Notes: a model not told the origin generated them from the letters alone. A stretch of DNA of 36,321 bases from Oscillospiraceae bacterium (GCA_031281195.1 JAITFS010000227.1:1-36321); one strand, 5' to 3'; counted from the stretch's first letter, positions 14,792 through 23,726 are shown. Numbers and translations are program-made.

Positions 14792-16247
14792 TTTGAATTA
14801 CCTCCTCATTCCAGCCAACTTGAACAATATCTATTGAAAATGATTGATGTCCGGTTGCTGTTGTTGAGTAAGCTGTATAATAGACATCTTCAATTAAAGC
14901 ATTGTTTCTTAGGTTTTCTACAAATGTAGAAGCATAAAATTCTTCTGATGTTATTGCAGTTACACTCATTTTAGCATCTACATAGTTAAAGCTGATAGAG
15001 GATACTACAACAGTTTCACCGGCAATACTTAATACTGTTTCAAAAAGTTCTCTATGTACATGTGGCATTGAGTTAAGTTCTACTGTTCTTGCTTCTACAG
15101 CAGATGACAAAGTGTTGATTCTATTAGTGTGAATAATCAACATATCTATTTCATTACGTTCATCAAACACAGCAGGACTATCTAAATAATCTCTCATATC
15201 ATTATTATCTATATTAAGTATAGTTGTTAAAATTAGCAAAGTACCAAGAGTTATAGCAATAACTGCTGCTGTAATAATTCCGATTGGTATCATCGGGTTA
15301 ATTTTTTTATCACCTTTTTTTGCACGTTCCAGCATTTTTATACTGGCAAACACATCAGGTGCGTTTTCCGGCATCAGAGCGTTTAGAAACGCATAGTGAG
15401 CATCAGCAGGTACTTGCTCAGTTCCTGTTGAGTTACCATAAATGTCTAATAATCCAAAGCGTATATCAGGGTAATTATTATTTGATGCAATAAGTTCCAT
15501 ATCGTTTGAATCAAGTCCGATATATAAGCTATGCGTTATATCTGCAAAGTTTTGTGACTTGATAAATTGATTAATTCCGGCAAGGCTGTTTAGAGTGCTG
15601 TTAACTATAGTGACACGGTCTTCACCATATAGTCTTGTTCTCGACTGGAACACACTCACACCATCCTGGAAAATCATAGAGAACAATATAACATCATCAA
15701 TTACATTAAGCACAAATGGTGTTGTCTTTAACTCAGGTTTTGATGATATAAAACGAAGTAAGGTCTGTACACCAAGATGAATTGAAGTTAAAGTTATTCC
15801 TGCTGCGGCAAACATTGCTATATAGTTTTGAGCATGAATATTCTCAACACCGGAAGCTAATATCTGCTTCGAGCCGTCAGGATTATCAGCAAGAGCATAA
15901 AAGCTGCAAAGCAGATTCTCTGCATCTTGTGCAACCTCAGAGAACTCATCACGTATAACCCTATCATACATAATTGGTGTAAGCTTACCCGGGACTGTGA
16001 CCTTTTTTGTGTAGACAAAACTACCGTCAAGCACAAGTGATGCATCCTTAAATGCTCCAGGTACTTGTGACTTTAGTGAGTTTAATCCATCGATAACAGG
16101 TGCTGCATCGATGATAACACCGTTCATAACACATTCATCCGGAAGGGGATAAGTGTTAAACGCCTTGACTGCAATACGTGATCCACCACCACTTGTGTAT
16201 GAGACAACCTTTATTGCATGTCTGGAGATTTGAATTGATGATTTCAT
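14778..16247 (-). CDS. pilM: PilM-PilN fusion protein of the pilus assembly platform
   Basis: A 489-residue protein joining what are usually two genes. Residues 1 to about 300 match the actin-like PilM fold in order and length. After a basic linker (RAKKGDKK) comes a transmembrane helix (about 318-342, IPIGIITAAVIAITLG), then a PilN-like coiled-coil and ferredoxin-like domain to the end. In separate proteins PilM binds the cytoplasmic tail of PilN; here that contact is replaced by a covalent link. The usual nucleotide-binding DxG motifs of PilM are not seen: the start reads SIQISRHAIKVVSY and the second position reads NVIDDVILFSMIFQDG, so ATP binding may be lost. It has its own promoter and overlaps pilO. 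Confidence 0.85.
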   Translation of the reverse strand: MKSSIQISRHAIKVVSYTSGGGSRIAVKAFNTYPLPDECVMNGVIIDAAPVIDGLNSLKSQVPGAFKDASLVLDGSFVYTKKVTVPGKLTPIMYDRVIRDEFSEVAQDAENLLCSFYALADNPDGSKQILASGVENIHAQNYIAMFAAAGITLTSIHLGVQTLLRFISSKPELKTTPFVLNVIDDVILFSMIFQDGVSVFQSRTRLYGEDRVTIVNSTLNSLAGINQFIKSQNFADITHSLYIGLDSNDMELIASNNNYPDIRFGLLDIYGNSTGTEQVPADAHYAFLNALMPENAPDVFASIKMLERAKKGDKKINPMIPIGIITAAVIAITLGTLLILTTILNIDNNDMRDYLDSPAVFDERNEIDMLIIHTNRINTLSSAVEARTVELNSMPHVHRELFETVLSIAGETVVVSSISFNYVDAKMSVTAITSEEFYASTFVENLRNNALIEDVYYTAYSTTATGHQSFSIDIVQVGWNEEVIQNEDN

Positions 16248-16298
16248 TAATTGTCAATTCCTTTCTTCTATCCTTGGGTATAAATAATCGACAGATAT

Positions 16299-16327
16299 AT
16301 TATAAATACATTGGGTTTAAATAGCAA
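16299..16327 (-). promoter_or_regulatory. Internal promoter before pilMN-pilO
   Basis: On the minus strand TTGCTA (16327-16322), a 17-bp spacer and TATAAT (16304-16299), in the 85-bp gap between pilC and pilMN. It would allow pilMN-pilO to be expressed apart from the upstream genes. Confidence 0.6.
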
Positions 16328-16332
16328 GATAT

Positions 16333-17538
16333 TTAACTAAATCCACCGATAGCATCTATATTGTTATACATTTCCATCATTGGTAGCATAACTGCAAGTA
16401 ATACCGAGCCTATGCCAACAGCGAGTATTATAATCATTACCGGTTGAATTAACTCAACCAGTTTATCCATCGCCATTTCTGCTTCATAATCAAAAGCCTC
16501 TGCAGTAGACTCAAGCATAGCATCTAGTCTACCGGATTCTTCACCAATCATTATTGTTGTGGCAAGCTTTTTATCAAAACCATCTACCTTAGCTATTGAT
16601 GATGCAAGTGGTTGACCATTTCGTACTTCATTAACAACATCTGTGAATTGATCTGCAATATACGTATTATTAACTATAGTTGCTGTAATTTCTAAAGCAC
16701 GTATCATCGGAATACCACTGGAATAAAGCGATGATAAGGTTCTGCCAAATCTTGCAGTATATATTACTTTAAGTAACTTACCAATAACGGGGAACTTTAG
16801 CTTAAGCTTATCAAACCCGTATCTAACTTTAGGATTTTGTAATAAAATCTGAACAGCTAATACTAATACAAGTACGGCAATTAACACTAAATACCACCAA
16901 TTTATCATAAAGTCGCTTATATTAAGCATTATAACTGTAACTAGTGGCATATCTTCCATTGCTTCAAATAGCTCAAAAAAGTTAGGTAAAATTACAGTAA
17001 ATAGGAGCATAACTGCAGCAATTGTAGTAACAAGCAGAACAATCGGATATGTCATGGCTGATTTAACTTTTGCATTTAGTTTATGTTCCTTTTCATAATG
17101 AGAAGCCATTTTGTCAGTAACATTCTCAAGCTGTCCGCTAGCTTCTCCTGAGGCATACATATTAACAAGAAGCTCAGGAAACGCTCTGGGTTGTAGCCGC
17201 ATTGCTTCGGATAAAGTATAACCCATCAAAACATCACGATGTATTTTTTCATAAATTTTTATAACACTAGGATGAAAATCACGCTCCTTTAGTATCTCCA
17301 TAGCTCGGACAATAGTAATACCACTCGATAGCATACTTGTGAGCTGACGTGAAAACTCGGCAACATCCTTTGCTTTCATACGATATCGGGTAGAGGTGTC
17401 TTCCTTAATTGAGTGTTCTGTAGGTACAAGATCCTGAGCACGTAAAAGACGTCGTAAATCTTCTTCATCACGTGCGTCAATTTCACCGCTTACCTTCTGA
17501 CTTGCTAAGTTTATTGCCTGATAATGATATTTTGGCAT
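16333..17538 (-). CDS. pilC: Type IV pilus platform protein PilC (GspF family)
   Basis: A 401-residue polytopic inner-membrane protein around which PilB and PilT turn. The N-terminus carries the short soluble domain typical of the family (KYHYQAINLASQKVSGEID), followed by two homologous cytoplasmic GspF domains. The first has FSRQLTSMLSSGITI and ends with MYASGEASGQL; the second has ARFGRTLSSLYSSGIPM and ends with MIGEESGRLDAML. Each is followed by hydrophobic segments (about 165-190, 205-230 and 370-392). The length is normal. A dispersed repeat fills the gap from pilD, so the gene may depend on read-through from the pilT promoter. Confidence 0.95.
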   Translation of the reverse strand: MPKYHYQAINLASQKVSGEIDARDEEDLRRLLRAQDLVPTEHSIKEDTSTRYRMKAKDVAEFSRQLTSMLSSGITIVRAMEILKERDFHPSVIKIYEKIHRDVLMGYTLSEAMRLQPRAFPELLVNMYASGEASGQLENVTDKMASHYEKEHKLNAKVKSAMTYPIVLLVTTIAAVMLLFTVILPNFFELFEAMEDMPLVTVIMLNISDFMINWWYLVLIAVLVLVLAVQILLQNPKVRYGFDKLKLKFPVIGKLLKVIYTARFGRTLSSLYSSGIPMIRALEITATIVNNTYIADQFTDVVNEVRNGQPLASSIAKVDGFDKKLATTIMIGEESGRLDAMLESTAEAFDYEAEMAMDKLVELIQPVMIIILAVGIGSVLLAVMLPMMEMYNNIDAIGGFS

Positions 17539-17583
17539 AATATCCTCCTAAAGAAAGGGAGTAAAACGTGGTTTGGGGGCTAG

Positions 17584-17661
17584 CGTCATTGCGGGCTTGA
17601 CCCGCAATCCCCTAAGCATAACGCTATCTTCGGGGGATTCCGTGTCGAGCACGGAATGACG
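17584..17661. repeat. Compound palindromic repeat CGTCATTGCGGG...AATGACG
   Basis: The ends CGTCATT and AATGACG are inverted. Inside are two hairpins, GCGGG-CTTGA-CCCGC and CCGTG-TCGAG-CACGG, and CCCC/GGGG pairing between them. This architecture is widespread as a dispersed repeat in many bacteria. A shorter relative stands at 36164-36210. Confidence 0.8.
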
Positions 17662-17674
17662 ATTATTTTGAATA

Positions 17675-18472
17675 TTAATAAAAGAAAAGTGATAAATACC
17701 AATCTATTAGCTGTTGACCAAAGAATATTGAAACCGCAACACCTGCACAAAGAGCAGGACCAAAAACTATATGTTGTCCGCGTTTTCTTCTACCGCTTAC
17801 CATAAGATAAACCGCAGTACCTCCACCGAGGAGAATCGCTATAAAAAACGCTGCGAGAGTTAGTTGCCAGCCGAGCATAAGTCCGCATATTGCTATTAAC
17901 TTTATGTCTCCGCCTCCAAATGCTCCGGGGATTATTAGAGAAACAATAAGCATTGGGAGTGCGACTGAAAAGAGTCCGATGATGTGTGATATTGACGATA
18001 TATCAGGTAACCATATTATTGCGGCTGCTGTGGGAATTATTAGAGCTAAAATCAAACTGTCGGGAATCTCGGAGGTATTAAAGTCTATTATTGTTACTGC
18101 AAGCAATATCATCAAGACTATATAAACAGTTGGTGCGAGGTGATTTATACCATAATACCAAAAACATGTTACTGCAAATAATGCTCCGAGTAATTCAACT
18201 ATAGGATACCGTGGTGATATTCGTCTGTTGCAGTGTTTACATCGACCCTTTAACATTAACCAGCTTAGCACGGGGACAAGCTCTATTGGACTGAGTGTTT
18301 CACCACAACCGGGGCATTGAGATCTATTACTACTTAGAAACGCTCCCTTAATAGGAAGACGTGATATAACAACATTTATAAAACTTCCGACACATAAACC
18401 AAAAACACCAATCAGTGCATATATAAAAACAATTGCAAACAAGGGAAGATATTCCATTATGTTTACCGCCAT
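17675..18472 (-). CDS. pilD: Prepilin peptidase / N-methyltransferase PilD
   Basis: A 265-residue polytopic membrane aspartic protease that cleaves the prepilins of this window and methylates the new N-terminus. An N-terminal zinc-binding domain carries two CxxC pairs (CPGCGETLSPIELVP and CKHC). The two catalytic aspartates are visible in DFNTSEIPD and in FGGGDIKLI. Seven or more hydrophobic segments follow the usual pattern. The start at 18472 lacks a good ribosome binding site; ATG 18457 (MEYLPLF) has GGCGG eight bases upstream and may be the true start. Being the only such peptidase here, it probably serves both pilin loci. Confidence 0.95.
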   Translation of the reverse strand: MAVNIMEYLPLFAIVFIYALIGVFGLCVGSFINVVISRLPIKGAFLSSNRSQCPGCGETLSPIELVPVLSWLMLKGRCKHCNRRISPRYPIVELLGALFAVTCFWYYGINHLAPTVYIVLMILLAVTIIDFNTSEIPDSLILALIIPTAAAIIWLPDISSISHIIGLFSVALPMLIVSLIIPGAFGGGDIKLIAICGLMLGWQLTLAAFFIAILLGGGTAVYLMVSGRRKRGQHIVFGPALCAGVAVSIFFGQQLIDWYLSLFFY

Positions 18473-18525
18473 GTAAATAGAGTTTTGCTAAGCTTACTTC
18501 TAACAATGACTATTTAGGCTTACTT

Positions 18526-18557
18526 CGCTTCGCTCGATGTAAACAACGAACGAAGCG
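18526..18557 (-). terminator. Hairpin downstream of pilA
   Basis: Read on the minus strand CGCTTCGTTCG pairs with CGAGCGAAGCG across a 10-base loop (one G-T pair). It sits 34 bp after the pilA stop and before pilD. There is no clear T-run, so it may attenuate or stabilise the pilA message rather than stop transcription; such arrangements often give more major pilin than downstream proteins. Confidence 0.45.
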
Positions 18558-18590
18558 ATTGATTATCATAAAATGATGGATGTGTAAAGC

Positions 18591-19100
18591 TTAACCACCG
18601 CCACCGAGTGGACCACCTGTTAATGCACTAATCTCATTAATTGGATCGCGAATATAAGTAGAGTTTCCTCCTGCAATAGTTACAAGAAACTCTCCACTAG
18701 CAAACACAACTCCGGTAACACGATTTCCCGATAGTGTAAAGGCTCCAAATCGAGTAGGAACTAAACCATCTTCGGCAAGCATAGTTGTAAACATATTACC
18801 CCAACCAGCGTTACTGCTAGTAAAAGGTTGGCTGTCTACACCACGTAGCATTCTGTTAAAGTTATCATTAGTTACGGTAGCACCTGGAGCTTGACCAGCT
18901 GCCCAGTGGGTTAGAATACTTTGTGCTGCTGTTATACCAACACGTGCGTTTGCAATAGCTGTGCTTGCTCTTGCGTTTCTGGCAAAACCTATAAAGGTTG
19001 GAATAAGTGCTGCTGCGAGGATTGCGAGGATGACTATTACAATTATGAGTTCCATAAGTGTAAAGCCTTTTTTACTTCTAAGAGTTTGCATAATTTTCAT
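18591..19100 (-). CDS. pilA: Major type IV prepilin PilA
   Basis: A 169-residue prepilin and probable main subunit of the fibre. The 12-residue leader ends in SKKG|FTLMELIIVIVILAIL: Gly at -1, Phe at +1 and Glu at +5. The conserved helix runs on through AALIPTFIGFARNAR, a close match to Gram-positive and pseudopilin major subunits. The soluble domain lacks cysteines, so no disulfide loop, and ends in a glycine-rich GGPLGGGG. AAGGA lies 12 bp before the ATG. Its place between pilT and pilD, inside the machinery operon, its canonical signal and its ordinary length mark it as the major pilin, in contrast to the four pilin-like proteins of the plus-strand operon. Confidence 0.92.
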   Translation of the reverse strand: MKIMQTLRSKKGFTLMELIIVIVILAILAAALIPTFIGFARNARASTAIANARVGITAAQSILTHWAAGQAPGATVTNDNFNRMLRGVDSQPFTSSNAGWGNMFTTMLAEDGLVPTRFGAFTLSGNRVTGVVFASGEFLVTIAGGNSTYIRDPINEISALTGGPLGGGG

Positions 19101-19147
19101 TTTATTAGTCGTTCCTTTCTATTTTTGTGATTATTTCTAATCATTGA

Positions 19148-20203
19148 CTACAATTTAGTTAGCGAATTTAAAAACTCGGTTTTATTCGCAACCTTCTCAA
19201 GTGCATGCTCCTGCGTAATAACACCTTGCCTTACGAGCTTAGCAAGATAATCATCAAGAAGAATCATTCCTTGACGTTGACTTGTTTGAATAGTGGAGTT
19301 TAGCTGATGACCTTTACCTTCGCGGATTTGTGTGCATACAGCATCTGAGCCTGTCATTATTTCAAAAGCAGCAACACGGCCTGTGCCGGATGCTTTTGGT
19401 ATCAAGGTTTGTGTGACAACACCTTTAAGTACACCTGCAAGCTGTGTTCTGATTTGGTGCTGACTATGAGGAGGGAACACGTCAATAATTCTGTCAACAG
19501 TCATTGCAGCGCCTGTGGTATGGAGTGTTGACAAAACAAGGTGTCCGGTTTCTGCGGCTGTGACTGCGGCAGATATTGTTTCGAAGTCTCTCATCTCTCC
19601 GACGAGTATAACATCAGGGTCTTCACGCATTGCGCTTCTGAGTGCAGACGAGAAGCTATCAACATCCTCACCGATATTACGCTGATGAATGAGTGCTTTT
19701 TTCTGCTTATATACATATTCAACAGGATCTTCAACAGTGAGAATGTGGCAAGCTCTTTTTGAGTTTACACAGTCAACCATTGCTGCAAGTGTTGTTGACT
19801 TACCACTACCTGTAGGCCCTGTGACAAGTATCAAACCACGCGGCTCATTGGCAAGCTCTCTGAGCGTTTCAGGAAGACCAAGCTCGTCAAATGTTGGAAT
19901 TGTGTCGTTTAAGAGACGAATTGCAGAGGCAAGGCGTTGCTGCTGATGATAAACATTAACACGATGTCTCATTCCGCCTTGAATTTCATAGCTTGTATCA
20001 ACATCCTTACCGTCCTCAACAAGCTTCTTTTGTTTATCTGTGAGTAATGCAAATATTAATGCGCGTTTTTCTTCAATACTAAGAGCAAAATCTGTTTCGC
20101 GTAATGAACCGTCAATACGAAATAGGGGATTACGTGCTGCTGTGATGTGTACGTCACTGGCTCGTTCGTTTCGTGCTGTTGTTAATAAATCATTAATATG
20201 CAT
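19148..20203 (-). CDS. pilT: Pilus retraction ATPase PilT
   Basis: A 351-residue hexameric cytoplasmic ATPase that disassembles the pilus and drives twitching or DNA uptake. Walker A is GPTGSGKSTTL at about 127, the Asp box is seen in EDPVEYVYKQKKA, and Walker B in DPDVILVGEMRD. The His-containing STLHTTGA and the PilT C-terminal region follow, and the length is normal. The short N-terminus (MHINDLLTTARNERASDVHI) distinguishes it from PilB. AAGGAG lies six bases before the ATG. It has its own promoter (20239-20267), so retraction and the downstream genes can be expressed separately from pilB. Its presence means the pili are probably dynamic. Confidence 0.95.
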   Translation of the reverse strand: MHINDLLTTARNERASDVHITAARNPLFRIDGSLRETDFALSIEEKRALIFALLTDKQKKLVEDGKDVDTSYEIQGGMRHRVNVYHQQQRLASAIRLLNDTIPTFDELGLPETLRELANEPRGLILVTGPTGSGKSTTLAAMVDCVNSKRACHILTVEDPVEYVYKQKKALIHQRNIGEDVDSFSSALRSAMREDPDVILVGEMRDFETISAAVTAAETGHLVLSTLHTTGAAMTVDRIIDVFPPHSQHQIRTQLAGVLKGVVTQTLIPKASGTGRVAAFEIMTGSDAVCTQIREGKGHQLNSTIQTSQRQGMILLDDYLAKLVRQGVITQEHALEKVANKTEFLNSLTKL

Positions 20204-20238
20204 TGGTTTCTCCTTGTATATTGTAACCGCCGATTAAA

Positions 20239-20267
20239 ACTATACTATATGTTGTGGTTCATGTCAA
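20239..20267 (-). promoter_or_regulatory. Promoter of the pilT-pilA-pilD-pilC segment
   Basis: On the minus strand a consensus TTGACA (20267-20262), a 17-bp spacer and TATAGT (20244-20239), about 35 bp before the pilT start. It is one of the best-matching promoters in the pilus region. Confidence 0.72.
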
Positions 20268-20327
20268 ACCCGTTCTCAATGTAAAACTACAGTTTGCAGG
20301 GTTTAATGTTAAGAATTTTGTTCTTTG

Positions 20328-20456
20328 TAGGGGCGGCATTCTGCCGTCCGTTATTTTTAGGGAGTAGGGTTCTTTGTAGGGGCGGCATTCTGCCGTCCGT
20401 TATTTTTAGGGATTAGGGAGTAGGGTTCTATGTAGGGGCGGATGGCAATCCGCCCG
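20328..20456 (+). repeat. Three tandem Family A palindromes between pilT and pilB
   Basis: Copies at 20328-20350 and 20377-20399 are identical (TAGGGGCGGCATTCTGCCG then TCCG) and repeat with a 49-bp period including TTATTTTTAGGGA. The third, 20433-20456, has the GGCGGAT-GGCA-ATCCGCC arm type. The array fills most of the pilB-pilT gap and could reduce read-through from pilB. Confidence 0.85.
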
Positions 20457-20480
20457 CTATTTTCGGGTGATTTGTCAGGA

Positions 20481-22178
20481 CTACTGCACAAAGTAAGTCA
20501 ACTTCAATAGCTCCTCGACAGAGGTAACACGCTCACGCACAAGCTTTAACAAACTGGTTTGCAGAGTCTTCATAACACCTGTTTCAGCAACATATTTATA
20601 TATTTCTTCAACACCGGCAGTGCCGTTTATCATATTTCTGATGTTACCGTCGATTGTCAGAATCTCATGGATTGCAACACGGCCTTTATAACCGGTGTTA
20701 TTACAGTTGTGGCAACCTTTTCCTCGTGCAAGCCTTTCAATAACAGTGCCACCCATAGCTCTGATGTCGGCTTCTGTTGCATCATATTCCTCACGGCAGA
20801 ATGAGCAAATCTTTTTAACAAGTCGTTGAGCGACAATTCCTACAAGGGAGTTGGCAAGAAGATAGTCTTCAACGCCCATATCAAGCAGACGGACAATTGC
20901 CGAAACTGCATCATTTGTGTGAAGTGATGATAAAACAAAGTGACCTGTGAGTGCCGAACGAACGGAGATTGTAGCTGTTTCGGAGTCACGGGTCTCTCCA
21001 ATCATTATAATATCAGGGTCTTGACGAAGAATTGAGCGAAGCCCCGAGTCGAAGGTAAGCCCTGCAAGAGGATTTATCTGCGACTGGTTGACCTTAACAA
21101 TTGTTCTTTCAACAGGGTCTTCAATTGTTGCAATATTTACGTTTCGAGTCGATAGAAACTCAACAAGCATATATAATGTAGTAGTTTTTCCGCTTCCTGT
21201 AGGCCCTGTTATATAGAGAACACCATGAGGTGATTGCAAAAGTGCAAGCATTTTTTCATAGTCGTCCTGCTCCATACCAAATGTTGTTGCGTGGTCAAGA
21301 AGGGTAGTTTGACTCAAGAAACGCAAAACGAGCTTTTCGCCGTAAATCGTAGGAAGTGATGAAACACGGACGTTTAGCTCATAATCTTCAAGCTTTGCGC
21401 GGAAGTGACCGTCTTGTGGGGCGCGTTTTTCTGCAATGTCCATACTGCTTAGGATTTTTATACGTGCTGTCATGGAGCTATGCAAGGACTGTGAAAGCTT
21501 TGTATAATCAACGATTTGACCGTCAACACGGATTCTGATTTGTGTATGGTCTTCAAACGGTTCAATATGAATGTCACTCGCTCCTGCACTATGCGCTTTG
21601 TGAAGCATGGAGTTAATGAGTGTAACAACAGGCGTATCATCGGCTGTTTCACCAAGGTCAACATAAGTAAACGCACTGGTTGTTCCGGCTGCTTCGTTAG
21701 CATCGCGTGACGCTTTTTGTGCTTCGATTTCGGAGTAACTGCTTTGAATCGCAGATACGATTTCATTTCTGTCACAAATAACAATCTCAAGTTGATGAAC
21801 GTGAGAAATGAGCTTAACATCTTCAAGAGCATAATAGTTAAGCGGGTCACTTATTAGCAAACGCATTGAGTTGCGGTCTGTTGATACTGCGATAAGATTA
21901 AACTTCTGAGCTACTGCTTTGGGGATTTTTGCAACAGCATCCAGGTCAATAGGACATTCACTAATCGGAAGGTATGGTATGCCAAGACGTTGAGCTAATG
22001 CGGTGTTGAGGCGGTTTTCTGTGATAATGCCGTTATCAATTAAGAATTCACCGAGACGTTTTCTTTCAGGCGATGATTTTTGTAAATCCAGCGCGTCATT
22101 TAACTGCTCCTCTGTTAAGTCTCCTGACTCTATAAGCACTTCACCAAGTCTGAGTTGCTGTGTTTGTCCAGCCACCAT
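20481..22178 (-). CDS. pilB: Pilus extension ATPase PilB
   Basis: A 565-residue hexameric GspE-type ATPase that powers pilus assembly. I start at ATG 22178 because AGGAGG lies eight bases upstream; the ORF track start 12 codons earlier has no such site. An N-terminal MshEN/GspE_N domain (LGEVLIESGDLTEEQLNDAL, then LGEFLIDNG) precedes the ATPase. Motifs are Walker A GPTGSGKTTTLY near residue 325, DPDIIMIGETRDSET as Walker B, and SSLHTNDAV. A zinc site is formed by CSFC and CHNC near 455-490. MshEN domains bind c-di-GMP in some relatives; whether this one does is open. It is the first gene of the minus-strand cluster. Confidence 0.95.
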   Translation of the reverse strand: MVAGQTQQLRLGEVLIESGDLTEEQLNDALDLQKSSPERKRLGEFLIDNGIITENRLNTALAQRLGIPYLPISECPIDLDAVAKIPKAVAQKFNLIAVSTDRNSMRLLISDPLNYYALEDVKLISHVHQLEIVICDRNEIVSAIQSSYSEIEAQKASRDANEAAGTTSAFTYVDLGETADDTPVVTLINSMLHKAHSAGASDIHIEPFEDHTQIRIRVDGQIVDYTKLSQSLHSSMTARIKILSSMDIAEKRAPQDGHFRAKLEDYELNVRVSSLPTIYGEKLVLRFLSQTTLLDHATTFGMEQDDYEKMLALLQSPHGVLYITGPTGSGKTTTLYMLVEFLSTRNVNIATIEDPVERTIVKVNQSQINPLAGLTFDSGLRSILRQDPDIIMIGETRDSETATISVRSALTGHFVLSSLHTNDAVSAIVRLLDMGVEDYLLANSLVGIVAQRLVKKICSFCREEYDATEADIRAMGGTVIERLARGKGCHNCNNTGYKGRVAIHEILTIDGNIRNMINGTAGVEEIYKYVAETGVMKTLQTSLLKLVRERVTSVEELLKLTYFVQ

Positions 22179-22349
22179 GAGATATTCCTCCTGCCGTGTA
22201 ATAATTACTTTCAAATAAAGTAAGTATAGATGAACATAAACTATCGCTCATTTTCTCATATAAATAATCAATATGCAAGCATTATTTTGCAAATATTTAA
22301 TAAAATATTAACATTTCTCATAATTACTTACACTTTCACAGGAGAAACA

Positions 22350-22371
22350 TGCTATAATCTCCCACAGGAGG
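22350..22371 (+). promoter_or_regulatory. Extended -10 promoter and ribosome binding site of moeA
   Basis: TGCTATAAT (22350-22358) is a full extended -10 box. No good -35 is seen at the usual distance. AGGAGG (22366-22371) lies nine bases before the GTG at 22381, supporting that start. Confidence 0.6.
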
Positions 22372-22380
22372 GCAACCACC

Positions 22381-23604
22381 GTGCTTAATGTGCTTACACC
22401 AACAGAAGTTATCGACGTTATAAACAAAAACTTCACAACAGCAACATTTCAATACGAAAAAATCCTTACCGTTGATTCTGTTGGGCGTATTCTACATAAC
22501 GACATTGTCGCAAACGAAGATGTACCAAGCTTTAACCGCAGCACCGTTGATGGTTACGCAGTAAAAGCATCAGACACCTTTGGCTCTAGCGAAAGTATAC
22601 CTGCTGTAATGACTGTAACCTACGAGATTTTGATGGGAAAAGCAAATATAACTCAAACCGAAGCAATCACTGATAACAGCAACTCTTGCGTAGCAATTTC
22701 AACAGGTGGAGCTGTACCCGAAGGTTTTGATGCCGTAGTTATGGTCGAACACACCGAAAGCTACAGTGATAATATGATTGGTATTTCAAAGCCTGCTGCC
22801 CCCGGAAACAACATTATATTCAAAGGTGACGATGTATCAAAAGAAAACCTTGCACTAAAAGCAGGAGCAGAGCTGACTGTGCATGATGTTGGTATTTTAG
22901 CTGCATTAGGCTTTGAACATATAAATGTGCGAAAAAAACCACGTATTGCAATCATTTCCACAGGTGATGAGCTTGTAGACATAACCGGTACACCATCTGA
23001 CGGTGAAATCCGTGATGTAAACGGATATATGCTTGCAGCTTCTGTTAATAAATTTGGTGGTATAGAGGTATCTTACGGTATTGTACGTGATGATGAAAAA
23101 TCACTAATAAACGTTTTAAATGACTGTATTAAAAATCTGGATTGCGACATAGTCCTAATTTCAGGTGGCTCATCAGCAGGTGAGAAAGACAAAACCGCAA
23201 AAGTAATTGAATCTATGGGCGAGCTTCTCTTTCACGGAATAGCAATAAAACCGGGCAAGCCCACAATTTTAGGAGTTGTGCAAAATAAACCTGTCTTTGG
23301 ACTGCCGGGGCATCCTGTTGCTGCTTATATGGTTTTTGAACTATTTGTGCGTGAAGTAATAGCCCGCTTTTTAGGCACTACTATAAAACGCAAAACAACA
23401 ATAGCAAAACTTGCCGAAGCGATTTCAGCAAATCACGGCAGAGCAGAAATTGTACCTGTTAAGTTCGTTGACAATGTCGCAACACCCATAAAGGGTAAAT
23501 CAGGCCTTATCTCAAAACTAATCGACATTGACGGCTATATCCTAATCCCACGTGACCGTGAAGGTTTGTCAAAAGATGAAATTGTGGAAATTACTTATTT
23601 ATAA
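22381..23604 (+). CDS. moeA: Molybdopterin molybdenumtransferase MoeA
   Basis: A 407-residue cytoplasmic enzyme that inserts molybdate (or tungstate) into adenylylated molybdopterin, the last step of molybdenum cofactor synthesis. GTG start with a strong AGGAGG. Family signatures in order: PSFNRSTVDGYAV near residue 48, ISTGGAVPEGFDAVVMVE near 120, ISTGDELV near 198, the MoCF-type ISGGSSAGEKD near 260, and FGLPGHPVAAYM near 310, followed by the C-terminal MoeA domain IV. The length is normal. A second, longer MoeA follows 122 bp downstream. No moaA, mobA or molybdate transporter is in view. Confidence 0.94.
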   Translation: MLNVLTPTEVIDVINKNFTTATFQYEKILTVDSVGRILHNDIVANEDVPSFNRSTVDGYAVKASDTFGSSESIPAVMTVTYEILMGKANITQTEAITDNSNSCVAISTGGAVPEGFDAVVMVEHTESYSDNMIGISKPAAPGNNIIFKGDDVSKENLALKAGAELTVHDVGILAALGFEHINVRKKPRIAIISTGDELVDITGTPSDGEIRDVNGYMLAASVNKFGGIEVSYGIVRDDEKSLINVLNDCIKNLDCDIVLISGGSSAGEKDKTAKVIESMGELLFHGIAIKPGKPTILGVVQNKPVFGLPGHPVAAYMVFELFVREVIARFLGTTIKRKTTIAKLAEAISANHGRAEIVPVKFVDNVATPIKGKSGLISKLIDIDGYILIPRDREGLSKDEIVEITYL

Positions 23605-23621
23605 ATGTGTACCCAACACTG

Positions 23622-23647
23622 TAGGGGACGATGGCAATCGTCCCGCG
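23622..23647 (+). repeat. Family A palindrome between the two moeA genes
   Basis: TAGGGGACGAT-GGCA-ATCGTCCC: the stem GGGACGAT/ATCGTCCC differs from the copy at 20433 by paired changes on both arms. It lies 18 bp after the first moeA stop. Confidence 0.85.
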
Positions 23648-23726
23648 ATTATTAGAAAATCCTCAGGTTACAACAACCGTGATGTTTCCGCCCCAACAAC
23701 ACAACCACAATACGAAAGGTACCACC

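Noticed and set aside
22179-22214. Upstream ATG for pilB
   Set aside because: The strong AGGAGG lies inside this stretch and points to ATG 22178.
23631-23726. Upstream extension of the second MoeA in the ORF track
   Set aside because: It translates a Family A repeat and its flank, while ATG 23727 has a ribosome binding site and the family N-terminus.
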